Below the pieces are notes generated by a model that made no database searches, was not told the DNA's origin, and saw only the letters and a list, made by a program, of their open reading frames with translations. A DNA stretch of 26,048 nt, from positions 1 to 26,048 of the forward strand of contig CABUXM010000021.1 of NCBI GenBank assembly GCA_902495545.1, read 5' to 3'. The position numbers were made by a program, and so were the translations under genes. This DNA is from an uncultured Collinsella sp. Its GTDB lineage: Bacteria > Actinomycetota > Coriobacteriia > Coriobacteriales > Coriobacteriaceae. Positions 1-8,100 of the stretch are shown in pieces. Positions within the stretch are counted from its first letter, which is position 1, and each line of letters starts with the position of its first letter.

Positions 1-343
1 CCTCGACCACGTTGCCGACCGACAGCATGCGGGCGAGGAACTCGGCGTCGTTGCGGTCGTTCTTCCTGCGCCTGTCCGCGCTGGGCTTGATCATCTTCGA
101 GACGGCGCCGACCACGCAGTCGACCCCCAGGCCGGAGAGCCTCTTCTGCAGGTCGAAGCCCGTGACCCCGGACTCGTACACGCACCTGGCCCTGGGGTCC
201 ATGGAACGGACCCACTCCGCGACGGCGCCGGCGTCGTAGCCGAAGGTCGCGGCACGTACCTCCCCGGTCATGACGTCGAGGGAGACGGCCTTTATCGAGC
301 GGGCGTGGACGTCGAGGCCGATGAAGGTGGTAGTATCGAGCAT
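1..343 (-). CDS. IS110-family transposase, N-terminal part (cut by window edge)
   Basis: The first 114 residues of an IS110-family DEDD recombinase, reading leftwards out of the window. The protein opens with a RuvC-like strand ending in GLDVH (Asp11), followed by the second acidic residue in VYESG (Glu57) and the third block KNDRNDAE (Asp96, Asp99); these are the order and spacing of the DEDD_Tnp_IS110 domain. The C-terminal transposase_20 domain with its catalytic serine would lie outside the window. The start ATG (343-341) has a Shine-Dalgarno sequence AAGGGG five bases upstream. IS110 enzymes, as known for IS621, use an element-encoded bridge RNA to choose donor and target DNA. Completeness and activity cannot be judged because the gene is cut. 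Confidence 0.9.
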   Translation of the reverse strand, partial: MLDTTTFIGLDVHARSIKAVSLDVMTGEVRAATFGYDAGAVAEWVRSMDPRARCVYESGVTGFDLQKRLSGLGVDCVVGAVSKMIKPSADRRRKNDRNDAEFLARMLSVGNVVE

Positions 344-515
344 GGGAGCCCCTTCCATGAATGCGGCGTGGCCGCCGCGGCTGGATTAGACACTCACCAT
401 TGTCGGCCTAATCCGCGGTCTTTCATGCAGCAGGGGCTCTCAATGTTTTTATGTCCTGCTCATATCGTCTGTAATCGGAACAGGTACGATTCTGCAAGCG
501 TACCGGCATTTCAAC
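344..515 (-). ncRNA. Putative IS110 bridge RNA / structured leader
   Basis: This is the non-coding stretch just upstream of the transposase, read on the minus strand. A predicted promoter would start a transcript near 515, giving about 172 nt before the start codon; the IS621 bridge RNA is of similar length and lies in the same place. Seen pairing: a 5' hairpin GGTACG/CGTACC (499-504 with 483-488, 10-nt loop); an outer stem GAGCCCC/GGGGCTC (346-352 with 433-439); CATGAA/TTCATG (356-361 with 422-427); GCGGC/GCCGC (363-367 with 371-375); and GGATTAG/CTAATCC (383-389 with 408-414) closing an 18-nt loop at 390-407. The fold is seen in the sequence; the bridge RNA identity is inferred from position and family. 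Confidence 0.55.
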
Positions 516-521
516 GATTGC

Positions 522-550
522 AGTATAAACGAAAAACCGCAGGTTGTAGA
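522..550 (-). promoter_or_regulatory. Sigma70-like promoter for IS110 leader and transposase
   Basis: On the minus strand, -35 TCTACA (550-545) and -10 TATACT (527-522) are 17 bp apart, matching 4/6 and 5/6 of the consensus. The start of transcription would fall near 515, just before the 5' hairpin of the structured leader. In some IS110-family elements the promoter is assembled across the joined ends of the circular form, so the true left end of the element could lie between these two boxes. Confidence 0.5.
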
Positions 551-1032
551 CGAGTTTGGCGTGTTTCAAGGGCGCGGTAAGCATTTGCCGTTCCAAGCGA
601 TGTTGCGAACGCAGACTGGTGATTGCTTGCTGGCTTGTGGTGGTGTTTGGGTTGCTAAGCGAGGGCTGCTTGTTGCGTGGGTTGGTTTTATTGGTGTGGG
701 TTTGGACACTGTATGGAGATGACGATGGCTGGAGCGGGGTAGGGAGTTGTGACGCGGATTGGGGATGCTGGGTGGCTGGCCGATTGCGTGCAACGGCCTA
801 ACGCGTTGTTTGCGGTGCACGGCCAATAGATCTCTGTAGGGGGCCTACCCAACGTAAGGCGTCTGAAGGCATTTCCCTGGAAGCTCGGGCTTCCTGGATA
901 TCTTGGCGATTAAGATGCGCCCCATGCTCAGCCGGCATATAGAATGGACTGTGGACGTGACGATTGCCTGCTGCTGACATGTTGGTTAATCGACGATGAT
1001 GGCAGCGACGGAGATTGATTGGGGCAGTCGGC
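551..1032. other. No convincing gene; GT-rich on the plus strand
   Basis: About 480 bp in which no reading frame has a good start, ribosome binding site and protein-like composition. Positions 610-725 are strikingly rich in G and T on the plus strand. A weak -10-like TAGAAT is at 940-945 without a good -35. The left end of the IS110 element probably lies between about 525 and 600, but no boundary can be fixed from one copy. Confidence 0.4.
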
Positions 1033-1164
1033 ATGTTCGCGAGCGAAAAGGCGGCCCTGCTCGGCGATGTGCCGACTTTTATTGTAGCGAAGGCGTTGGT
1101 GACGCCGAGAGGCGGCAAGGCCGACAAAACTATTGCGAAGGCAAGGGATCAACATGGCATTTGA
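1033..1164 (+). CDS. Possible small ORF overlapping the DUF262 gene
   Basis: A 43-residue frame beginning MFASEKAALLGDVPTF and ending RDQHGI. Its stop (1162-1164) lies inside the first codons of the next gene, which starts at 1154, an arrangement that would allow translational coupling. A GGGG stretch eight bases upstream is a weak ribosome binding site, and a TTG at 1015 is an alternative start. I recognise no family. It could be a leader peptide, the tail of a displaced gene or chance. Confidence 0.25.
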   Translation: MFASEKAALLGDVPTFIVAKALVTPRGGKADKTIAKARDQHGI

Positions 1165-2803
1165 AGCACGTCAGAGTACGGTTGGAAAGCTGCTTAATGA
1201 CTCAATCTATAGAATCCCTCGCAATCAGCGCGCTTACGTGTGGGATGAGCATAACTGGAAAGATCTATTCGAAGACATCAAGCTTGTGACAGAGGAAGTT
1301 GCTACGTCGCATTTCATCGGTTCGATAGTGCTGATGGAGGAAGAAGAAGAAGACAGCCTCGGGGTTTTTACAATAATTGATGGTCAACAAAGAGTTATTA
1401 CCCTAACGCTCTTGCTGTCTAGCCTCATGTTCGCTTTCAAGAAAAGGAATATGATTAACCACGCTAATGGCACAAAAAAATATCTAGTGGCGATAGATAC
1501 TAAGGATGTTGAGCACGCGATCGTCGCTCCGGAGAATCATTTATCATTAACGAGGATCGTCGAAGGAGTAATTGCTATCTCTCCTGAAGATGCGGCTGCC
1601 ATGTCTGCTGTGGCTTTCTCGAAGAGCAAACGCGCGTCCGGATCAAAAGACGAACTGATCGTTAAAGCCTTCCAATATTTCAGTGCAAGTTTCGCCAAGA
1701 TGAAGGATGAGGAGTTGCTGGCCTTCAGGGATGCGGTCATTTCTGTCGCATATGTAAACATCAAATCATCGTCTGAGGAAGATTCGTACACAATATTCGA
1801 AATATTGAATGCGCGAGGTATCGAGCTTGAGGACCATGAGCTTCTGAAGAACTATATTATGCGCTATATCCATCCTATAGAAAAGCGCGATGATGCAAAA
1901 CAGGTATGGTCGGAAATTGAAGCAACAGTCGGCTCGAACATGAAAGCTTTTTTGCGTCACTACGCAATTCAAAAATATCGCCTAGGTCAAGGCGACAAGG
2001 ATGGAGCATATAAGAAAATAAGGGATTTTACGGATCCAAAGAAGGCTGCTGATCTTCTCTATGATTTAAGGCTAAAAGCCGGATATTATGCAGAGATTGT
2101 CGAGCCAACCAGCGATGACAGAAATGCGGAAATCTTGAGTTTCTTAAGAACACACAATGTCCGCGTCTTCAGGCCGCTTCTTATGAGTTTAATGCACGCT
2201 CGCGAAATAGAGCAGCTAACGAGCGAGCAGTATGATGATGCGATTGGATTTATTTACCGGTTCTATATTTGCTATAAGATAATCGGGGGAATGGAGTCGA
2301 ACCACCTATCGGATTCGATCGTGAAACACTCATACGCAATCGAGTTGAACTGCACCCAGCAAGTGTTAGATGAGTGGAAAAATAGTTTTAACGAAAAACT
2401 GCCTTCAGAAGAAACATTTCGAATTAATCTCCTTTCGCTTGGATGGTCTCATTCGTGGCCGTTGTATAGCGAAACAAAGTTGAAGGATCGCTGCAAGTTG
2501 GTCCTTGCCTTGCTCGAGGAGCTTAAGTCTGGTGTTAGGGTTTCTGAGGCATTCACAATAGAGCACATTCTTCCGGATTCGCAGGCTCAGGAAAACTCGA
2601 TTATTGGGAACTTGCTCATGCTAGAAGAGCGACTTAACGCGAAATGTAAAGACAAATCGCTTAAGGAAAAGCTGCCCATATACGCTGAATCGCGTTATGC
2701 CACTACAAGAGCTTTTGCTAAACACTATGCGAATGGTTGTTTTGACGTTAAGAAGCGCGTTGATTTTATCGCGAAAGATTTGTTTGAAATGGTCATCCAC
2801 TAG
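1154..2803 (+). CDS. GmrSD-like protein: DUF262 plus DUF1524 (HNH), probable type IV restriction enzyme
   Basis: A 549-residue protein. The N-terminal DUF262 (ParB/Srx-like, GmrS-type) domain shows YRIPRNQRAYVWDE near residues 19-32 and the nucleotide-binding signature IIDGQQR (Asp76-Arg80). The C-terminal DUF1524 (GmrD-type, His-Me finger nuclease) shows TIEHILPDS with catalytic His471 and the following IIGNLLMLEERLN with Asn486. Proteins that join both halves in one chain, such as Eco94GmrSD and BrxU, cut phage DNA carrying modified cytosines; that role is inferred here. The ATG at 1154 is preferred because AGGG lies six bases upstream and DUF262 proteins begin just before this point; a TTG at 1133 would add seven residues. 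The gene is clearly more AT-rich than its neighbours, and the composition changes abruptly at its stop codon, a sign of transfer. Confidence 0.9.
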   Translation: MAFEARQSTVGKLLNDSIYRIPRNQRAYVWDEHNWKDLFEDIKLVTEEVATSHFIGSIVLMEEEEEDSLGVFTIIDGQQRVITLTLLLSSLMFAFKKRNMINHANGTKKYLVAIDTKDVEHAIVAPENHLSLTRIVEGVIAISPEDAAAMSAVAFSKSKRASGSKDELIVKAFQYFSASFAKMKDEELLAFRDAVISVAYVNIKSSSEEDSYTIFEILNARGIELEDHELLKNYIMRYIHPIEKRDDAKQVWSEIEATVGSNMKAFLRHYAIQKYRLGQGDKDGAYKKIRDFTDPKKAADLLYDLRLKAGYYAEIVEPTSDDRNAEILSFLRTHNVRVFRPLLMSLMHAREIEQLTSEQYDDAIGFIYRFYICYKIIGGMESNHLSDSIVKHSYAIELNCTQQVLDEWKNSFNEKLPSEETFRINLLSLGWSHSWPLYSETKLKDRCKLVLALLEELKSGVRVSEAFTIEHILPDSQAQENSIIGNLLMLEERLNAKCKDKSLKEKLPIYAESRYATTRAFAKHYANGCFDVKKRVDFIAKDLFEMVIH

Positions 2804-2804
2804 C

Positions 2805-2909
2805 TTGCACCGCGCGGCCGCGGCGCTTGAGCTCGTCAAGAAGTGCATCGACCCGGCGATAAGGCGGCAGGCCGAAGGGTTCGAATGGGATCCGAAAGCG
2901 CTGGAGTAG
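2805..2909 (+). pseudogene. C-terminal scrap of an unidentified gene
   Basis: Immediately after the DUF262 stop the sequence turns GC-rich and one frame reads as a protein tail ending EGFEWDPKALE before a TAG at 2907-2909. No usable start lies upstream in a native context, because the frame runs into the unrelated DUF262 gene. I read it as the remains of a gene cut by insertion of the DUF262 segment. The family is unknown. Confidence 0.3.
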
Positions 2910-2971
2910 GCTCTCGCCTGGCCATAGGAAAGGTAAGGGTGGAAACCGATGGCGGACAAGGAGCGACCAAG

Positions 2972-4807
2972 GTGAACGAGGATGACATCATCGGCGTCGT
3001 GAGGGAGTACATCGAGGACAAGGAGAACTCGTACGCCCTCATGCTTACCGGGGAATGGGGATGCGGGAAAACCTACTTTGTCGAGCACGCACTGACCGAG
3101 AAGCTGGAGGAGGATGAGAGCCGGCATCCCGTCGTGGTGGCGTCCGCCTACGGCGCCAAGGACTTAGCGGAGCTCTGCGGGGCGATTGAGTCTGGTTTCA
3201 TCTCGAAATACGCCATAGGGTGCGCGGCCGGCGGGGAGAGGGGCAGGTGGGATTCACTCGTCGGGTTCGCCAAGGACACGGGAATATCGTTCCTCGGGAA
3301 AAAGATCAGGGAGCTGGAGAAGAAGGCGGGCGTCGATCTCAAGATGGCGCCGCTGAATGCCGTGAACCTCATCATCGGCCCCGAGACCCTCCTCGTCATA
3401 GACGACGTGGAGAGGTGCGACATGGGCATTCGCGAGCTGCTCGGGGCGGTCGACCACCTCGTCGTTGGCTGCAGGAAGAAGGTCCTCCTCGTCTGCAACG
3501 AGGATGAGTGGAGGAAAGGGCTAGGACCGAAGGGGGAGAAGGGGACGACCAGGGAGTACGAGAGCCTCATCGAGAAGACCGTCTGGCGGAAGTGCCGGTT
3601 CAGGCCCTCGGTCGGCTCGGTTGTGGAACGCGTTCTGGGAGGCGTGCTGGGCGGCATCTACCCAGGCGCGCTCGAGGACGCCGTTTCGGCGATTGAAGGA
3701 AGCGAATCGCCGAACTTGCGATCCCTCAGCAAGATGCGCCCCGTGCTGGTCGGGATGAAGGAATCCGGGTTCTTCGCTGAACCCACCGACCCGGAGTCTG
3801 CCAGGGCAGTTTTCAAAGAGGCTTTCGGCTTTGCAGCGGGGGCGGCGAAGGGGATGCGCATCGGGCCTCCGTCAAGCCGGGAGGATTCCATCCTTAGGGG
3901 TGGCATTTTCGAGTCGCGCCGGCTCAAATACGCCGCCCTGGACTTCATCCCCCGCTTTTTCGAGAGGTGTGAGGGGGTCGATTCCAAGCATGTTCGTTCC
4001 TGCCTGGAAGATTACCTTGCGACCTTTCATCCCGACGGGCCGGCCGCGCGGAAAGCTATTGAATGTATCGAAGGCATCAGACACGCCACTTTCCGCGATG
4101 CCGATGTCCTTGGCATGGTGGAGACTTTAGTCGCCGGGATTGTCCCCGGGGACGGGAGCCGCGGCTTGTCGTTCGACGTCTATCCCGACGTCCTGCGTGC
4201 CGTCAAAGGCATTGCGGGGGAATTTGCTGACGCCTTTCCCGAAGGGGTCGCGCCGCTCGTCAAGGCGATGGAATCCTCCATTGGACGGGATCCCGAGTCT
4301 GCAGTGAGGTCAATCGGAAAGAATCGAGTCGAATGGCAGGAGATCCCTTTCGACTCGAGCGAAGCGCATGAGATTCCGGCTTTGGAGGAGGTCGACAGGC
4401 TGAGGGAGCTCGCCTTGACGACGCTACGCGAACGGGAGTCGGAGTCTCTTGGCAACGTCCTGATAAACGCCCCCGACCAATTCGCGACGAAGCTCTATCT
4501 GGCTTTCTCGAAATCAGATGACTGGTCGGAACCCATCCTGTCGCTCATTTCCCTCGACACTTCCCTCCTCGCGAGGGCGATGGAGAAGATGCCTCCCGAA
4601 GATATTCGGCTTGTGCACAGTGTCCTTTTTCCGGGCGACCACATGAGGTCGTGCACGGCCTCGCTCGAGGGCGAGGACAGGAAGGCCCTCGTAGCTTGGG
4701 CCAAGAGGCTCGGATCGGAGATCGGCAAGGTCGAGACCATGGAGTATTACCAAAGGATCTATTTCGACGCCATATCCAAGAGTCTCGAATATCTTGCCGA
4801 TATCTAG
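2972..4807 (+). CDS. KAP-type P-loop NTPase
   Basis: A 611-residue protein. The Walker A motif GEWGCGKT is at residues 27-34 and the Walker B strand TLLVIDDVERCD around 138-149; the GxWGxGKT form and the DD-x-x-R-C ending are those of KAP-family NTPases. The remaining 450 residues look helical and match nothing I know. KAP proteins occur in phage exclusion (the PifA type), so a defence role is plausible from the neighbours. The start is uncertain: GTG 2972 has AAGGAG eight bases upstream and overlaps the stop of an eight-codon mini-ORF (2949-2975) as GTGA; GTG 2939 with AGGAAAGG is nearly as good. Earlier starts at 2843 or 2885 would overlap the gene scrap in another frame and seem unlikely. 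It is markedly GC-rich compared with the genes on both sides. Confidence 0.85.
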   Translation: MNEDDIIGVVREYIEDKENSYALMLTGEWGCGKTYFVEHALTEKLEEDESRHPVVVASAYGAKDLAELCGAIESGFISKYAIGCAAGGERGRWDSLVGFAKDTGISFLGKKIRELEKKAGVDLKMAPLNAVNLIIGPETLLVIDDVERCDMGIRELLGAVDHLVVGCRKKVLLVCNEDEWRKGLGPKGEKGTTREYESLIEKTVWRKCRFRPSVGSVVERVLGGVLGGIYPGALEDAVSAIEGSESPNLRSLSKMRPVLVGMKESGFFAEPTDPESARAVFKEAFGFAAGAAKGMRIGPPSSREDSILRGGIFESRRLKYAALDFIPRFFERCEGVDSKHVRSCLEDYLATFHPDGPAARKAIECIEGIRHATFRDADVLGMVETLVAGIVPGDGSRGLSFDVYPDVLRAVKGIAGEFADAFPEGVAPLVKAMESSIGRDPESAVRSIGKNRVEWQEIPFDSSEAHEIPALEEVDRLRELALTTLRERESESLGNVLINAPDQFATKLYLAFSKSDDWSEPILSLISLDTSLLARAMEKMPPEDIRLVHSVLFPGDHMRSCTASLEGEDRKALVAWAKRLGSEIGKVETMEYYQRIYFDAISKSLEYLADI

Positions 4808-4894
4808 GATCCGCAGCTGTTGCCAAGTTGAAACGTGGCTTAGGATTTGCAGAAGATCTTCTAATGGCAGTCTTACGACAAGGACGAGGATGCC

Positions 4895-4996
4895 CTAATG
4901 CCTTGCCCAGGCTCCATCCAGCTCCGCCGCGCAGCTCTCGAACACGCACCTAACGGCGGCCATTTCCGACGGGGTCACGCGCCCTCCGCTCGCCTT
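4895..4996 (-). pseudogene. C-terminal scrap of an unidentified gene (minus strand)
   Basis: The minus strand reads RVTPSEMAAVRCVFESCAAE and continues to WARH before a TAG at 4897-4895. It looks like a natural protein tail, but the frame has no start with a ribosome binding site. It probably remains from a gene displaced when the surrounding defence genes were exchanged. Confidence 0.28.
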
Positions 4997-5091
4997 ATCC
5001 GAGGGCCTATGCGGCGGGGCTTGACTTCGAGGACGTCGTCGACTCGGCCCTCGAGCGTGCAAGACTTGCTGAGCTAGGTGGACTAGAGTAA
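4990..5091 (+). pseudogene. C-terminal scrap of an unidentified gene (plus strand)
   Basis: The plus strand reads AAGLDFEDVVDSALERARL and ends ELGGLE before a TAA at 5089-5091. Acidic and helical, it resembles the end of a real protein, yet its 5' part is missing. With the minus-strand scrap at 4895 it fills the 325-bp gap between the KAP gene and the next gene; nothing else is seen there. Confidence 0.3.
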
Positions 5092-5132
5092 GAAAAGAGA
5101 AATAAAAAGGCGAATTTACCGCGAGGAGCAAA

Positions 5133-8100
5133 ATGTCCCAAATAAATCAGATCCAAGAAGAGTTAAGGCAGGTCGAAGGCGGGCGTTTTCAAACACTGGC
5201 AAATCAGTATCTATATAGGAGATATTCGCTTAACAACATCACTGAATTAGGATCCCAATGCGGCACGGATAAAACTACGACCGGAGTGCCAGACATGTAT
5301 TCCGTAGGAGAGAATGGACACTACCTCTTCGCGGCATACACAACCTCTAAATCCGACATCCGCAATAAGCTGCTAAATGATGCTAAAGACTGCCTCGACA
5401 GAAGCAAAACCGGCATCGATCCGCAACTCATAGGTCGAATCATCCTGTCTCACACATGCTTTCGCCTTTCACCTCTGGTACTCGAGGAAGTCCTCGCCAT
5501 CGATCAACGGATTGAAATAATCGGGCCAGAGACAATTGCGAGCGACCTTGATAGAAAATACCCTGCGCTAGCGCATACGGTTTTGGGCGTTCCGCTCGGA
5601 AAGGGGTCATTCATCGCCCCAGACCGTTTCATCGAGCGAAGCCTGAACGACCGTTTCACAACCGACCTGTCGAAGCCCCTCATGCACAGGGATTCCGAGT
5701 TTTCAGACATCATCGAATCGATAGAGCAAAGCAAGGCAGTGGTGATTCAGGGGTGGTCTGGATCAGGGAAAACCAAGATTGCCCTCGACGCATGCCTCTC
5801 GTTCAGCAAACGGCATCACTGGGATCTTCTTATCTTGGACTCTAGGTATTCGTCGCATCTCGACGATGATATCGAGCTGATTTTGTCGGAATCGGAAAAT
5901 ACTATCCTTCTGGTCGATGATGCAAACGGAAACCTGTCACTTGAGCACTTGCTGGGAATCTGCTTGGAAAACAAAAAGTTAAAGATTGTCTTCACCTGCA
6001 GGAAGATGCACCGAAGCGAGTTGACCGCGAAAATCGGCAGCTATCTAAATTTCAGAGAAATAGAGCTGGAGCCTCTAACCGCGGAAAATATTGATGCGAT
6101 ACTCGAGACCGAATACAACATAAAAAACCTGGCATTGAGGGAGAGGGTATCGGCAATCGCTAACGGAAACATGCGCTTGGCTATCATGGCTGCAGGCCCC
6201 ATAGCAGACGGCAATTTCGAAGCCATCCAAGAGCCGTACGATCTTTTGAACATCTATATGAATTCTGCTTTAGCTGGGTACTCCAGCAGGGAGCAGCGTC
6301 TCGCAGAGAACCTTGCAATCTACGACTGCTGCGATCTTATTGAAGGAGACCCTTGTTACGAGGAACTCTTGGGGCTGGGGTACGACGACGCCGAGATTCG
6401 GGATTTTGCATCCAGATTGAACGACCAGGAAATTGTCACGATCCTTACCTCCGCCGATGGCGTGCTAGCCATAAGAATGGAAGAGCAGAATCTTCGCGAC
6501 TTCTTGATATGCCGCCACTTCGCAAAAGAAGGGAACGGCAGTTTTGCGGATTTCATTCTGCATACCGCAGAAATGCCGAACGCGCCGTATCTCAAAGCCG
6601 CCAAGTCAATGGCTGAAGTGTGCGGAAGTGCGAGCGTGTACGACTACCTTCGAAGGGAATGCGAGAAAGCTTGGGATGAAATAAAGAATCGGGATGCGCG
6701 AATTGCCGATCAGTTCATAGTCACATTCAATCAATTCCTCCCCATACAGGCGCTCGCCTTTGCCTCAAACCGCATCGAAAACGCTGATTGCGCTGACGTA
6801 TCGGAAGAAATTCTCGGCATGAATTCGACATCCGACGGATCTATGCCCCTGCAAATTTCTGTATCCCTGATGAACTCAAGCGAGTATTCGCAAACAGCCT
6901 CCGAGTTGTTCGTGAAGTGTGTAGAAAGAGGCACCGAGCGAGCGGCCGAGTATAACTGGGCATGCGGGCCGGACGGCGCTTTCGCTTATGATCTCGATCG
7001 TACGGGATTCGATTTGGAAAACAGCAAACTCGATGCCCTCGCTCAAAAATATCAACAATCGCATTCCCGCAATGTTGCAGCATGTCTGATCGTCTTGACG
7101 AGTTCATACCTCTCTTCAAGGGCCCAGCGCGTTTGTCAAAACGGCATAACGTACACATACAACACTTTGACCTTCAATTTCACATCAGAGCTGGCCGAGC
7201 TCCACGCCCATTGCTTCCGGGCGCTCTCCGTTCTGGTCGAAACCGAATTCAGCAGGCAAGTTAAATCCACTTTTCGGCAGCACTTCTCGTTCTATGGCAA
7301 AGAACCTGAAGCGGAGTACGCAGAAAACATGTATTCGGTGCTCTCGAGGATTGAAGAGCTATTCCCCAAATATATAACCGAAGACTCGACAATCGATCTC
7401 TTATGCAGCTTAAGCATCAACCAGATTTACGAAACATGCGCGCAGAATCCCCCTCTGAGCCTCGATGGGTTCCGCCAGAGCGCATTCGACGCACTTGGTC
7501 TGGAGAACTCCGAGTCTCTCGTAGAGAAAGAACCGAGGATATCCGCGGAAGAGTTACCGCTAGAACGACTGACCGAAGCCCTGGGAAAGCTAGCCGAAGA
7601 TTATGAGATTTCCGATAAAGAGTGGGAGTCGGGCAGGGCTATCGGAAAAGTCCTTCTGGAAATCGCCAAAAGGACCCCAGATACTGCCTCAAGCATAATC
7701 GCACGCAATATCGCTTCGTCGCCCTCGACGATCCCTGTCCCGTACGAAGCACTTGATCATCTTGCTGAAACCATCGGCAGGAAGGTCCTTAGAAACGAGC
7801 TGGGCGCGGTGATCGACGTGAGTGACCATCCGGCCCTGTTTGACTATCTTGATTTGCTAGCAATAAAGAACGGGCCCGACAAGGAGGAGCTCGACGAAAT
7901 TCTCGCAAGACTCGATGACGGCAGAACGCATCTCTGCTTGGAAGATTTGGAGATAGTCGAGCCAAAGCATCCTGGCTATATCCTCAAATATGCTTCTTGG
8001 CTTTCCGAACATATACACAATGATGGGGTTTGGCTGTTTTTCGGCAACTGCGGAGACGAAAAGCGCGTCTCTGCTCTAGATTCGTACTTCGAATCCAATC

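Noticed and set aside
640..712. G-quadruplex
   Set aside because: There are four GGG runs but the loops are 11-16 bases long, too long for a convincing quadruplex.
566..1127. Minus-strand frames of 86 and 109 codons left of the DUF262 gene
   Set aside because: Composition is not protein-like, no ribosome binding site is seen and no motif is recognised.
400..1127. Nine-base match between the leader loop (GGCCGACAA, minus strand of 400-408) and 1119-1127
   Set aside because: A nine-base match in a 26-kb window can occur by chance, and 1119 is too far from the likely element end to be its junction.
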